A DNA stretch of 64,000 nt from Steroidobacter gossypii (GCF_016801985.1 NZ_JAEVLS010000001.1:1-64000), one strand, 5' to 3'. Positions 31,639-40,449 are shown, counted from the first letter of the stretch. Notes: a model not told the origin generated them from the letters alone. Numbers and translations: made by a program.

Positions 31639-34350
31639 ATGGCCCTGCCGGCGCCGATCGAATCGATCATCGTTTTCTCACATCTTCGCTGGAGCTTTGT
31701 GTTCCAACGGCCGCAACAGCTGCTGAGCCGACTCGCTCGCCGCTACCGAATCCATTTCTTCGAGGAACCCGTGCCCGCACAGGCCGAGCCGGGACTAGTG
31801 ATCGACGCGCCTTCACCTAACGTGCGCGTATACCGCCCCCACTCGACGGCCGCGAGTGCGGGATTTCACGACGACCACATTCCTGCGCTCCAACAGCTGG
31901 TCCGCGATGTGATTCGAGATGAACACATCGAGAACTATGCAGTGTGGTTCTATTCCCCTATGGCTCTGCCGCTGATGCAGGAGCTGACTCCGCTCGCGGT
32001 CGTGTACGACTGCATGGACGAACTTGCCGCCTTCCACAACGCTCCGCGGCAATTGCTGCAACGGGAGAACGCGCTGCTGAAGCGCGCTGATTTAGTGTTC
32101 ACGGGGGGACCGAGCCTGTATCGCTCCAAGCGCGATCGTCATCACAACGTCCATTGCTTCCCTAGCAGCGTCGACGCCGATCACTTTCGAGGCGCGCTCG
32201 TGCCCGGCGAGGATCATCCCCTGCAGCAGGCCTTGGCGAAACCGCGCCTGGGCTACTTCGGAGTCATCGATGAGCGACTCGATCTCGAGCTGCTCGCGCA
32301 GCTCGCCGATGCCCGCGCGGATTGGCAGATCTGTATGGTCGGCCCCGTCGTGAAGATCGATCCGGGTTCGCTGCCCCAGCGCCCCAACCTCCATTATTTC
32401 GGACAGCAGCCCTACGACGATCTGCCGCGCTTCATTGCCGGTTGGCAGGTGTGTCTGCAGCCATTCGCGCTAAATGAGGCCACGCGTTTCATCAGCCCGA
32501 CCAAGACGCTCGAGTACATGGCCGCCGAGCGCCCCATCGTAAGTACCGCGATTACCGACGTCGTGGAGCCCTACGGGCACATCGTTCGTATCGCAAATGA
32601 TCGAAGCGCCTTCGTTGAAGAATGCCGACACGCGCTACAGATGAGTGACGAAGAGGCCAGGGCGGGCGCGCAGCTCATGCGGGCACAAGCTGCGAGCACA
32701 TCGTGGGAGCAGACCGCTGAGAAGATGGGCGCCTTGCTCGACGAAATCACGCCTAAGCCGAGCTCATCGGCAAATCTGCCTGCGACGATTGAGGGCTCCT
32801 CGCCGCGCCCCGAAGTTCGCACCGCATGCCGCGAGTACTCGACCGTCATCATCGGTGCGGGCCCGACAGGCTTGAGTGCCGCCTATCATCTCGGCGAAGG
32901 AAGCCTGCTGCTCGAGCAGAACGAAACCGTTGGCGGCTGGTGCCGATCGGTGATCGACGGCGGTTTCACTTTCGACTATGCCGGCCACATCATGTTCTCG
33001 AACGATCCTTACGTTCACCAGATGTATCAACGTCTGCTCGGAAGCAACGTGCATTGGCAGGATCGCGAAGCCTGGATCTTCAGCAAGAACGTCTATACCC
33101 GATATCCTTTTCAGGGCGCCTTGCATGGCCTGCCGCCCGATGTGCTGAAGGAATGCATTGTCGGCGCCATCGAAGCACGCTTCGGCCGGCTCGACGGCAA
33201 GGCGCCCACCAACCCCGACCCCGGCGACAGCTCTACTGCCAGTTGCAAGGCGGAGTCCATCACCGACTGCTGTGGCGATGGCGTCATCGAGAGCACCGCG
33301 CGCCTCGCTGATCCGCCGAACGGCGCACGCCGGACCGGCGAACCCGCGAATTTCGAGGAGTTCATCTACAAGGTATGGGGAACCGGAGTCGCCAAGCACT
33401 TTGCGATTCCATACAACCGAAAACTGTGGGCCGTACCGTTGACCGAGATGGAAACTTCCTGGCTCGGCGGTCGCGTTCCGCTGCCCAATCTCGAAGAGAT
33501 GATCGAGGGCGCGCTCAGACCGGTGGGTAAACCCGTGGGTCCAAACGCCCGATTCGGCTACCCGCTAAGGGGCGGATTTCAAGCGCTGATGAATGGCTTC
33601 CTGCCGCTGTTGGAGGGGGAAGTACGCACGCACGCGCAAGTCTCGAAAGTCTCGACGCGAACACATACGGTGACGCTGACTGACGGCAGTCGCTACCGCT
33701 ACCGCCACCTCGTGAGCACGGCGCCGCTGCCGAAACTCATTGAAATGATCGGCGCGGAGGCGCCCGAAGAGATTCGTGCAGCCGCGCGGAGCTTACGACA
33801 TGTGTCCGTGCGCTGTGTGAATCTCGGTGTGGCGCGCGAGCAGGTGACGGATAAGCACTGGATCTACTATCCCGAAGACACGGTGTTCCACCGCATCTTC
33901 GTGCAAGGTAACGCCAGCCCTCTGTGTAACCCTCCTGGCGGCTTCGGCCTCACTTGCGAGATCACGTACTCTCCCGACAAGCCCCTGCCGTGCGAGGGTG
34001 AGGCATTGATCGAGCGTTGTATCAAAGACTGCATCGGCGTCGGGCTGCTGCTTGAATCCGATCGCATCCTGGTGCGCAACCAGGTCGACATGCCGTATGC
34101 CTACGTGGTCTACGACCACGTACGCAAGCACAACGTGGAGCTAATCCGGCAGTGGCTGCTCAAGCGAAGCATCCTGCTCGCAGGTCGCTACAGCGAATGG
34201 GAATATTACAACTCCGATCACGCCTTCATCGCCGGCAAGAAGGTCGCCGAAGCTGTCCGTCGCTCGGCCGTATCGAAAGAGCCGGCGTACCGCGTTTCGA
34301 AAGGAGCCGCCGCGGACGGGCCTGGCGTGGCCGAACGAGCTACTCTGTGA
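31639..34350 (+). CDS. Fusion of glycosyltransferase and FAD-dependent UDP-galactopyranose mutase-like oxidoreductase
   Basis: A protein of 903 residues in two parts. Residues 1 to about 385 are a GT-B-type glycosyltransferase (SHLRWSFVFQRPQQLLSRLA, then PTKTLEYMAAERPIVST, the nucleotide-sugar site). Residues 400-890 are a Rossmann FAD protein with GAGPTG at 406-411, FDYAGHIMFS, and late LAGRYSEWEYYNSDHAFIAG, resembling UDP-galactopyranose mutase or protoporphyrinogen oxidase-like enzymes. A low-complexity insert lies near residues 520-565. The fusion suggests a nucleotide sugar is rearranged and transferred by one chain. AGGAG lies 7 nt before ATG 31639. Confidence 0.75.
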   Translation: MALPAPIESIIVFSHLRWSFVFQRPQQLLSRLARRYRIHFFEEPVPAQAEPGLVIDAPSPNVRVYRPHSTAASAGFHDDHIPALQQLVRDVIRDEHIENYAVWFYSPMALPLMQELTPLAVVYDCMDELAAFHNAPRQLLQRENALLKRADLVFTGGPSLYRSKRDRHHNVHCFPSSVDADHFRGALVPGEDHPLQQALAKPRLGYFGVIDERLDLELLAQLADARADWQICMVGPVVKIDPGSLPQRPNLHYFGQQPYDDLPRFIAGWQVCLQPFALNEATRFISPTKTLEYMAAERPIVSTAITDVVEPYGHIVRIANDRSAFVEECRHALQMSDEEARAGAQLMRAQAASTSWEQTAEKMGALLDEITPKPSSSANLPATIEGSSPRPEVRTACREYSTVIIGAGPTGLSAAYHLGEGSLLLEQNETVGGWCRSVIDGGFTFDYAGHIMFSNDPYVHQMYQRLLGSNVHWQDREAWIFSKNVYTRYPFQGALHGLPPDVLKECIVGAIEARFGRLDGKAPTNPDPGDSSTASCKAESITDCCGDGVIESTARLADPPNGARRTGEPANFEEFIYKVWGTGVAKHFAIPYNRKLWAVPLTEMETSWLGGRVPLPNLEEMIEGALRPVGKPVGPNARFGYPLRGGFQALMNGFLPLLEGEVRTHAQVSKVSTRTHTVTLTDGSRYRYRHLVSTAPLPKLIEMIGAEAPEEIRAAARSLRHVSVRCVNLGVAREQVTDKHWIYYPEDTVFHRIFVQGNASPLCNPPGGFGLTCEITYSPDKPLPCEGEALIERCIKDCIGVGLLLESDRILVRNQVDMPYAYVVYDHVRKHNVELIRQWLLKRSILLAGRYSEWEYYNSDHAFIAGKKVAEAVRRSAVSKEPAYRVSKGAAADGPGVAERATL

Positions 34351-34351
34351 T

Positions 34352-35695
34352 ATGGACGCACCGGAGCTTTGGGGCGGTGTCGAATGCACGGTCAATCGAG
34401 TTCACGATACCTTCCACGATCAACTGCGGCGAAGCGGACACGATCGCCGGGCGAACGATCTGGATCTGATCGCCGAACTCGGCCTCCGACGCTTACGATA
34501 CCCAGTGCTATGGGAGACGACAGCGCCCGAAAGATTGGAGCCTGCGGATTGGCGGTGGCCAGATAAGCGACTCGGGCGCTTGCGTGAGCTTGGCATCGAT
34601 CCCATCGTGGGGCTGATGCATCACGGCAGCGGGCCACGCTATACGCACCTGCTCGATCCTCGCTTTCCGGAATTGTTCGCCAGCTACGCAGGGGCCGTGG
34701 CTGCTCGCTACCCCTGGGTCGAACGATACGTTCCCATCAACGAGCCTCTGACCACTGCTCGATTCAGTGCACTGTATGGGATCTGGTATCCGCATCATCG
34801 AGACGCTCGGAGCTTTACACAGGCAGTCATCAACCAGTGCAAGGGCACAGTCCTCGCGATGCGCGCCATTCGAGCTGTGAATCCGAACGCTCAGCTCATA
34901 CAGACGGACGATCTGGGTTATACCACCAGCACGGCGCTGCTCGCCTACCAGGCACGCTTCGACAATGAGCGTCGCTGGCTTGCCTGGGACTTGCTCTGTG
35001 GCAGGGTCGGCCCGAGACATCCGCTATGGACGTACTTACGCGACAACGGGGCAAGCGAGGCACAGTTGTTGTTCTTCTCGGAACATCCCAGCCCTCCAGA
35101 CGTGATCGGGGTGAACCACTACGTCACCAGTGATCGACATCTGAGCGAGGAGCTGCACCTGTTTCCACGAAGCACCTGGGGCGGCAATGGCAGGCAGGCA
35201 TACGCAGATATCGAAGCGGTGCGCGCGGTGCCTGGACCGATATCGGGTCTGAAGGGGGCGCTGCGTGATGCCTGGGATCGTTATCGTCTACCCATTGCGA
35301 TTACCGAGGTGCATCTAGGCTGCACGCCGGACGAACAGTTGCGCTGGGTCTGGGAGGCCTGGAGCGCCACGCTTCAGCTGCGGGCTGGCGGGATGGACCT
35401 TCGGGCAATGACAGTGTGGGCGCTGCTGGGCAGCTTCGACTGGAACTCTTTGCTCAGGGTCGATGCTGGCTACTACGAAGCAGGCGCATTCGATGTACGC
35501 GGAGCGATGCCCGAAGCGACGGCCCTGTCGCAGTTGATCCGTGATATAGCGACCGGAGTTCGGCCGGAGCGCATGCACTTGCTGGTCGAGCGCGGCTGGT
35601 GGAGCCGTCCGGATCGGCTCCTTCCTTCGCTGCGTCTCAGCGCTCCCTCGGAGACTGCGATCAACTCAATGACGGCGAGTCCTTCGCAGAGCTAA
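34352..35695 (+). CDS. GH1-like beta-glucosidase-related protein
   Basis: A protein of 447 residues with a GH-A barrel: PELWGGVECTVNRV at the start, acid/base Glu131 in PINEPLT, nucleophile Glu319 in AITEVHLG, and VIGVNHYVTSD. In many proteobacteria such a domain is fused to a C-terminal dTDP-4-dehydrorhamnose reductase-like domain; that part is absent here. The ATG lies 1 nt after the stop of the fusion gene, so translation is coupled. The two proteins probably act in one pathway. Confidence 0.75.
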   Translation: MDAPELWGGVECTVNRVHDTFHDQLRRSGHDRRANDLDLIAELGLRRLRYPVLWETTAPERLEPADWRWPDKRLGRLRELGIDPIVGLMHHGSGPRYTHLLDPRFPELFASYAGAVAARYPWVERYVPINEPLTTARFSALYGIWYPHHRDARSFTQAVINQCKGTVLAMRAIRAVNPNAQLIQTDDLGYTTSTALLAYQARFDNERRWLAWDLLCGRVGPRHPLWTYLRDNGASEAQLLFFSEHPSPPDVIGVNHYVTSDRHLSEELHLFPRSTWGGNGRQAYADIEAVRAVPGPISGLKGALRDAWDRYRLPIAITEVHLGCTPDEQLRWVWEAWSATLQLRAGGMDLRAMTVWALLGSFDWNSLLRVDAGYYEAGAFDVRGAMPEATALSQLIRDIATGVRPERMHLLVERGWWSRPDRLLPSLRLSAPSETAINSMTASPSQS

Positions 35696-36037
35696 GAGCA
35701 CGATGCTCACACCGGCTGCGCAAATGAGCGCCGGAAGGGCATGCGTGCGCGCACGTTCAACGAACCCTCTCGCCCGACGCGATGCGCCCATCGACGATTC
35801 ATTACTTGCGAGGCCATTTCGTGCATGCCTCTGCCACGTTTCCGAGGTGTCGATGACGCCCTTGCTTTGAGGCGGATCGTTGTGGGGTCCTGCTGTCAGG
35901 CCAGCGGGCGTCGGAGCAAGCGGCAGCCCTGGAACAGGAGGCGCGGGATGCTCCGGCGTGGCCTGCAGGTCTTCAGAGTGGTCGATGCGATTGTCCACGG
36001 GATGAGGTCCTATGAGGTGGGCGGACAAGTGAGTCAC
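35666..36037 (-). CDS. Small protein with a C-terminal membrane anchor
   Basis: A protein of 123 residues. A Pro- and His-rich N-terminal half is followed by a basic helix (GASRRARGFVERARTH) and a C-terminal transmembrane helix (LPALICAAGVSIVLLAL) ending RRTRRH. It resembles DUF883/ElaB-type tail-anchored stress proteins in layout only. The start is GTG; a later start is possible. Its end overlaps the convergent GH1-like gene by 30 nt. Confidence 0.45.
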   Translation of the reverse strand: MTHLSAHLIGPHPVDNRIDHSEDLQATPEHPAPPVPGLPLAPTPAGLTAGPHNDPPQSKGVIDTSETWQRHARNGLASNESSMGASRRARGFVERARTHALPALICAAGVSIVLLALRRTRRH

Positions 36038-36564
36038 TCATCTGCAACGCGATCCGATCGAGTCGGTTCCGTGAGCATGGCCCGCACTGTACGTCAGCAA
36101 CATCACCAAGTTGATGTTTGTATCAGTTCGAAGCGCACGGTCTGCATGACGATCGCCCGGCTCGGATCACGAACGAGTCGACACCGTGCTCGATGCGAGC
36201 TACGAGATGTGGCGCGCCAGGTCGAGAGGGCGTACTCGCCGGCCACATGTTGCGTCGGATACTCATATTGGGCACCTGGAATTGCCGACAAAGCCGCTGC
36301 GCCGATGCGCGCACGCCATCGAGCCCGCGCATGACTCAAGTGAATGAATGAGCACAACGTCGTTGGCGTAGTTGCTGGCAAGATCGCGTTCGATGTCAGC
36401 CTCGCCGCAGACGCTGGTGTTCCAGAAGAACTTCGCTCGTCGAACGAGTCATGCCTCAGCTCGCGGCTACGACATGCTGAATCCAATGCCATGGATTCTG
36501 CCTGGTTCCACCCGTCGCCGGGCTTACGCCAGACTTACTTCAGAGATTTGGAACTGTGATCGAA
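36038..36564. other. About 530 bases without a recognisable gene
   Basis: Several open frames exist but none has protein-like composition, a ribosome site or known motifs. The copper-protein promoter should lie at its right end. Possibly decayed sequence. Confidence 0.4.
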
Positions 36565-37008
36565 ATGCTGAATTCATGCTTCATGTGCACTCATGATTCT
36601 CATCATTCCACAGCCAGCGAAAGCGCGACGCCGAGCAGCTTTTTGTCACGGACGGTTGCATGCTGCTACGACTGCGCCGAAGCATGCACGAGTTGCGCCC
36701 ACGCCTGCATGGAGTGTCCCGCCGAGGAAGAGCAAGAGTGTGTGCGCCTCAATCTGGAATGTGCCGATCTATGCTTTGCGGCCGCCACGCTGGCCGAGCA
36801 GCCGGCGAAATGTAGCGCCGAGCAGTTGCTCGAAGTTTTCACCCGTGCGGCCGACGCCTGCAATGCATGCGCCATGGCGTACGAGCGTCACCGGACTCGC
36901 CTCGACAGTTGCATTGCGAGCGCTCATTCGTGTCAACGCTGCCGTGAGGTACTCATACTTGCGATGCAGGACGTGGGTGGGGAGAGTGGATTGATCCAAA
37001 CAAATTGA
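36565..37008 (+). CDS. Cys-rich four-helix-bundle copper-storage-like protein (DUF326/Csp)
   Basis: A protein of about 147 residues with 18 or so cysteines in the spacing of Csp/DUF326 four-helix bundles: CCYDCAEACTSCAHACMECP, then LECADLCFAAATL, ACNACAMAYERH and SCIASAHSCQRC. In the family, Cys residues line the bundle core and bind many Cu(I) ions. No signal peptide is seen, so a cytosolic form is likely. Start is ATG 36565 or GTG 36556; a third ATG at 36583 is possible. Confidence 0.8.
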   Translation: MLNSCFMCTHDSHHSTASESATPSSFLSRTVACCYDCAEACTSCAHACMECPAEEEQECVRLNLECADLCFAAATLAEQPAKCSAEQLLEVFTRAADACNACAMAYERHRTRLDSCIASAHSCQRCREVLILAMQDVGGESGLIQTN

Positions 37009-37048
37009 TCGCACCACCCCGCGGGTGGCGCTGCAACCGGCAGCTCGT

Positions 37049-37200
37049 TCACATGCCGTGAATGGCGAGACGACGCGCGGTCCTGTCTTCATCGATGCCG
37101 ATGCCGAGCACGCGCGGGTTCTGCGCGACCGCACCCAGCAATCGGCCGATGCGCCCGCGCTCGGCGTGTGGTCGTGGCATCGCAATCACTTTGCGCAAGC
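37049..37200 (-). pseudogene. Remnant of a cyanophycinase-like (peptidase S51) gene
   Basis: The minus strand reads GRIGRLLGAVAQNPRVLGIG and then IDED before the frame breaks. R-[IL]-GRLL-x-A-x-x-NP-x-x-LG-[IL]-GIDE-[DN]-TA is the active-site-proximal signature of cyanophycinases. Nothing else of the gene remains, so it is a scar at the island edge. Confidence 0.45.
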
Positions 37201-37363
37201 AAACATTTGTTAGTCGCTGCCTGTGCGCGCCGCCGTGATGATCGAACCCGCGACTGTCCGGGACGCTGCGTTTGCCCACATTTGCACCTTCAGCGACGCC
37301 CCCCCTACCTAGGCGCATCTTTGCTCAGGACGGGGAAATTCGAACGAGGTGAGTTCGGAGAAC

Positions 37364-37412
37364 TGGCTGGGGCGGAAGGATTCGAACCTCGAATGGCGGG
37401 ATCAGAACCCGC
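37364..37412 (-). repeat. tRNA-Gln 3'-half fragment (middle copy; probable att repeat)
   Basis: The minus strand matches the intact tRNA-Gln from the anticodon loop to CCA, with one base missing in the T stem (CCTCGAAT for CCTCCGAAT on the plus strand). Same orientation as the left copy and the intact gene. Confidence 0.8.
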
Positions 37413-37672
37413 GAAGAGGACTAAGGCAATCAGCGTTTCCTGATCCGATCCGATTTTCACCCCCTCCAGTCCCATCGATTCCCCGTGCCTGGCACCAAAT
37501 CTGGCACCGGGGATGCCTGTGAACCGGTGAACCAGTCGAAGCACACGGTCAAAAGCGGGCCGCAATATGCGCGGATCCGCAACTGCGCCCTTCGCCGCCA
37601 CCGCGGGCAAGCGCCTCGTCAAATCCAAAGCAGCGCCGACTAGCCGCTGGAGCGGAAACGGATCTGGGCCTC
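37413..37672. other. Conserved spacer between tRNA-Gln fragment and intI
   Basis: It is homologous to 20929-21120 in unit A (shared blocks around CACCAAA-CTG-CACC, GAAGCACAC, GCAAGCGCCTC and ATCCAAAGC). The direct repeat CTGGCACC (twice, 37490-37512) may be a recombinase arm site. No gene is seen. Confidence 0.5.
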
Positions 37673-38240
37673 TCAGGCGATAGTTTCGAACGGACTGACA
37701 ACTCCCCTGCCGCCGCGATTCAGCACGTGCGTGTAGATCATCGTCGTCTTCACGTCTGCATGACCCAGTAGTTCCTGGACCGTGCGGATGTCATAGCCTG
37801 ATTCGGGCAGATGAGTGGCGAACGAGTGGCGCAGCGTGTGAACGCTGGCGGGTTTGATGATGCCGGCTCTGCACTGCCTGACGAACCGCACGCTGCAGCG
37901 AGTCTTCCGGCGCATGATCACGCCGTTCTACGCCGGAGCGCGGATCGATGGAGCGACGTGTCGAAGGGAAAGCATACTGCCAGCCCCAGTGAGGATGGCG
38001 TTCAGCGCCTGGTTCTGCGTGGAAGCCGCGACATTGCGCATCACGGTTAAGTGCCTGAGAAACGCTGTGACCTCATCGGCGCCCATTTCGAGCGGATGGC
38101 GTTTGTCATGGAACAGAATGAATCTCTTGATCCACTGCACATATACTTGCTCAGTACGGATGCTGTAGTGGCGGATTCGTATCAGCTCACGCACTTGGTC
38201 AAGCAGCCGGCGAGTTTCGATCCTGCGAATCACGCGACAT
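37673..38240 (-). pseudogene. intI: Integron integrase (IntI) remnant B, frameshift and internal deletion
   Basis: The minus strand starts at ATG 38240 (MSRDSQDR) and is frameshifted within 10 codons. It continues as RRLLDQVRELIRIRHYSIRT, VYVQWIKRFILFHDKRHP and STQNQALNAIL. It then jumps over about 140 residues to [40 protein letters not shown] and [21 protein letters not shown] carries the second catalytic Arg and MIYTH the Tyr; the first Arg and the IntI patch are missing. It is clearly an integron integrase, dead, and better preserved than copy A. Confidence 0.9.
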
Positions 38241-38497
38241 AAGAACCTCTTTGTTCGCTCCAATGACCTGGCAGATTGACGCTGGCAACAATGCGGCACT
38301 ATCTTGGCCACCGAACGCAGTCCGGTGCGGTACTACTTCTGGGCGAATTGCCCAATATGCGCCTAAGTCATGATGAGATGGGACGAAAGAGGAAAGCGGA
38401 GCCAGGCTGGCTGGGGGATACACCGTACTTTTTCGGTGTCCAGAAATACGCCGCGGCACGGACAACCGCACTTAGGCGGTCTATATAAGAGTTATAC
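38241..38497 (+). promoter_or_regulatory. attI-like region B with cassette entry core
   Basis: Homologous to 21388-21644. It ends with TATAAGAGTTATAC, where GTTATAC (38491-38497) is the entry core for array B. GCAGATTGACGCTGGCA is shared with copy A. The intI promoter should lie here, facing left. Confidence 0.6.
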
Positions 38498-38512
38498 CCC
38501 AGAGTAGGAAGG

Positions 38513-38866
38513 ATGGAAGACACGATTACCATGTACCGGCCGACTGGCCCCAAGGAGCTGGAGCTGCTGAAGCTCAGCGGATTTCGTCGGTGGCCGCCGA
38601 GATTGCCTGAGCAACCAATCTTTTATCCGGTCACGAATGAAAGATACGCGGTCAAGATCGCGAGCAGGTGGAATGTCAAAGATGACAACGTCGGGTACGT
38701 CACTCGCTTTGCGGTCAGTAGCTCATTCATGAGCCGCTACGAAGTTCACAAGGTCGGTGGCGATCACCACACTGAGTGGTGGGTGCCCGCCGAGGAACTG
38801 GAAGAACTGAATGACAACATCGTCGGGCTCATTGAGGTTATCGGTGAGTATCGCAGCCGGGCATAA
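38513..38866 (+). CDS. Array B cassette 1: ADP-ribosylation/crystallin J1-annotated family
   Basis: A protein of 117 residues. ITMYRPTGPKELELLKLSGF, then FPPRLP-type PPRLPEQPIFYPVTNERYAV and HHTEWWVPAEELEELN match a cassette family usually annotated as ADP-ribosylation/crystallin J1-like, although no activity has been shown to my knowledge. GAAGG lies upstream of the ATG. First position after attI, intact. Confidence 0.65.
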   Translation: MEDTITMYRPTGPKELELLKLSGFRRWPPRLPEQPIFYPVTNERYAVKIASRWNVKDDNVGYVTRFAVSSSFMSRYEVHKVGGDHHTEWWVPAEELEELNDNIVGLIEVIGEYRSRA

Positions 38867-38932
38867 CAAGCCGCTGGCTCCGACTCGCACAGGCGAAGCG
38901 CCTGTGCTCGCGGCACAGCGGCAATGTTAGAT
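38861..38932 (+). repeat. attC, array B site 1
   Basis: GCATAAC ... GTTAGAT, 72 bp; arms AAGCCGCTG/CAGCGGC and inner CGACTCGCACAGGCGAAGCG. Confidence 0.75.
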
Positions 38933-38945
38933 TGCTGGAAGGCAC

Positions 38946-39164
38946 ATGAGCACGACTATCACTCTGGGCGATGATGTGGCACTCGTACTGTTCGAGTTGC
39001 TTACGTCGGAGCGACTCGAATCCGGCTTGGAGGCATCGGAGCGAAATGCCCTGTGGGCTCTTGAAGGGTATCTTGAGAAGACCTTGGTGCAGCCTTTCTC
39101 GCCGAACTACGGACAGCTACTTGAAGCGGCTAAGGCATCTTTGGTCGAGCGATTCGGCCCATGA
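38946..39164 (+). CDS. Array B cassette 2: small acidic protein
   Basis: A protein of 72 residues, probably all helical (ALVLFELLTSERLESGLEAS, ERNALWALEGYLEKTL). GAAGG lies 6 nt before ATG. No family recognised. It lies between two clear attC sites. Confidence 0.6.
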   Translation: MSTTITLGDDVALVLFELLTSERLESGLEASERNALWALEGYLEKTLVQPFSPNYGQLLEAAKASLVERFGP

Positions 39165-39174
39165 GCGCGGAGCA

Positions 39175-39246
39175 ATCTAACATCACGCTGGTTCCGACTC
39201 GCAAAGGCGAAGCGCCTTTGCTCGCGGCACAGCGTGGGCGTTAGGC
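39175..39246 (+). repeat. attC, array B site 2
   Basis: ATCTAAC ... GTTAGGC, 72 bp; inner CGACTCGCAAAGGCGAAGCGCC. Confidence 0.75.
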
Positions 39247-39325
39247 ATCAGATGAAGCTATCCGTTATGGCCACGGTATGGAATCGCGCCGCCCTGGAAT
39301 CGGCACAGCGTGGGCGTCATGTGTC
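39247..39325 (+). repeat. Cassette scrap with a partial attC
   Basis: GGCACAGCGTGGGCGTCATGT (core variant GTCATGT near 39316-39322) repeats the right end of the preceding attC. It is therefore the leftover of a deleted cassette. Confidence 0.45.
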
Positions 39326-39685
39326 ATGAAGACATCAAAGCTTGAAAAGGTGGAGCTGGAATTGGCGACCAAGGAGGAGAAGCTTAGGCAGCACCTCCTG
39401 CATGTTCTGCCGGAGGCCGCTGAGAGCGGGTCAAGCGTCTTTACGAACTCGGAGTTCAATCCATCAAATCTTCCTGCTCATCTCTTCCGCTCGGACGCTG
39501 AGAGTCTGCTCAATAGCGCTCGGGAGTGTGTCAGGCTGCGAGAGGTCATGGGGTTGGACTCAGAGGGGTCGATTGGTGCCATCTTCCTGGAAGCTTGCCA
39601 AGGGCATGCGAGCAAAAATCCGCAGCGTCGCGGCCCGCGGAAACTGGCTTCGTCCGTGCTTCTGGCGTTGAGCCATGACAGATAA
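39326..39685 (+). CDS. Array B cassette 3: hypothetical protein
   Basis: A soluble protein of 119 residues, mostly helical with an N-terminal coiled-coil-like region (KLEKVELELATKEEKLRQHL). ATG 39326 is preferred; the frame is open further left through the cassette scrap. No family recognised. Confidence 0.55.
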   Translation: MKTSKLEKVELELATKEEKLRQHLLHVLPEAAESGSSVFTNSEFNPSNLPAHLFRSDAESLLNSARECVRLREVMGLDSEGSIGAIFLEACQGHASKNPQRRGPRKLASSVLLALSHDR

Positions 39686-39751
39686 CAAGCCTCTGGTTCC
39701 GACTCGCAACGCCGAAGCGCCGTTGCTCGCGGCACAGCTGCGGCGTTGGGC
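39680..39751 (+). repeat. attC, array B site 3
   Basis: AGATAAC ... GTTGGGC, 72 bp; inner CGACTCGCAACGCCGAAGCG. Confidence 0.75.
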
Positions 39752-39763
39752 ATCGGACCAGGC

Positions 39764-40009
39764 ATGAAGAACACAAGTAGCTCCCAATGCAGCTGAGCGA
39801 AGGCGAGCGGGGGTGTTTCCCTCGTCGCAGCAATCATCGTGTTTGCGATCTTCTTTGCGCTTGCCATCTTCGCGGTCTTCGTGGCCCAGAACGTTCCGAG
39901 TTGGGTTCGCCTCGCTTTGATCGGTTTGGCATGCTTCTTCGGTTGGCTGCTCTTTCTTGCTCCGGCCAAAGTGCGCGTTACCGTCATGAGGTGGTTCCCG
40001 TGGTGCTGA
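39764..40009 (+). pseudogene. Array B cassette 4: membrane protein gene with an in-frame stop
   Basis: From ATG 39764 the frame has TGA at codon 11 (39794-39796) and then stays open to 40007. It encodes two hydrophobic helices (SLVAAIIVFAIFFALAIFAV and LALIGLACFFGWLLFLA) and a basic tail. A single nonsense mutation (for example CGA or TGG to TGA) would explain it. Readthrough or re-initiation at GTG 39837 cannot be excluded. Confidence 0.55.
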
Positions 40010-40031
40010 ACGCGTCCAGCCCAGTGGCGCT

Positions 40032-40121
40032 GCCCAACAAGGGCTTCGAGTTCGTGCCCTGCGGGCGCCCGACTCGCAAACTGCAAGGCCGTTTGCTCGC
40101 GGCTCATCCGCGGCGTTATGC
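40032..40121 (+). repeat. attC, array B site 4
   Basis: GCCCAAC ... GTTATGC, 90 bp, long variant with inner GCGGGCGCCCGACTCGCAAAC. Confidence 0.75.
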
Positions 40122-40136
40122 CTAAGATTGTCGGTC

Positions 40137-40165
40137 TTGTTGCGTGATGCGCAACACGCTATAAT
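40137..40165 (+). promoter_or_regulatory. higBA promoter with overlapping palindromic operator
   Basis: TTGTTG (40137-40142), 17 nt, TATAAT (40160-40165): a near-consensus sigma-70 promoter. A perfect inverted repeat TGTTGCG-TGATG-CGCAACA (40138-40156) sits between and over the boxes, the expected place for HigA autorepression. The toxin ATG starts 6 nt after the -10 box, so the transcript is probably leaderless or has a very short leader. Confidence 0.75.
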
Positions 40166-40170
40166 GAATC

Positions 40171-40449
40171 ATGATTCAAACGTTCCGGCACAAAGGCCTA
40201 AGGAGGTTCTATGAGTCCGGAAGCGGCGCCGGCATCCAGCCGGCGCACGCAAAGAGGCTGCGGATGCTGTTGACTGCCCTGGATACCGCTCAGTCAATCG
40301 ATGATATGAATGTCCCGGGGTTTCGGCTACATCCTTTGAAAGGAGAAGACCGCGACCGTTGGTCGGTGTGGGTGAACGGAAACTGGCGGCTGACGTTTGA
40401 GTTCAGAGACGGACACGCCTACGTTTTCGATTACGAGGACTACCACTGA
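40171..40449 (+). CDS. higB: HigB-type toxin (RelE/ParE superfamily mRNA interferase)
   Basis: A protein of 92 residues. IQTFRHKGLRRFYESGSGAG at the start and GFRLHPLKGEDRDRWSVWVN, WRLTFEF near the end are the HigB/host-inhibition pattern. The basic and aromatic residues of the C-terminal half form the ribosome-dependent RNase site in the family. In the RelE/HigB order the toxin comes first and is followed by the antitoxin with a 1-base overlap, as here. It lies inside array B with its own promoter. Confidence 0.85.
   Translation: MIQTFRHKGLRRFYESGSGAGIQPAHAKRLRMLLTALDTAQSIDDMNVPGFRLHPLKGEDRDRWSVWVNGNWRLTFEFRDGHAYVFDYEDYH

Noticed and set aside
35741-36334. 197-codon plus-strand frame
   Set aside because: Random-looking Arg/Ser/Cys composition, no start signal, opposite the small anchored protein.
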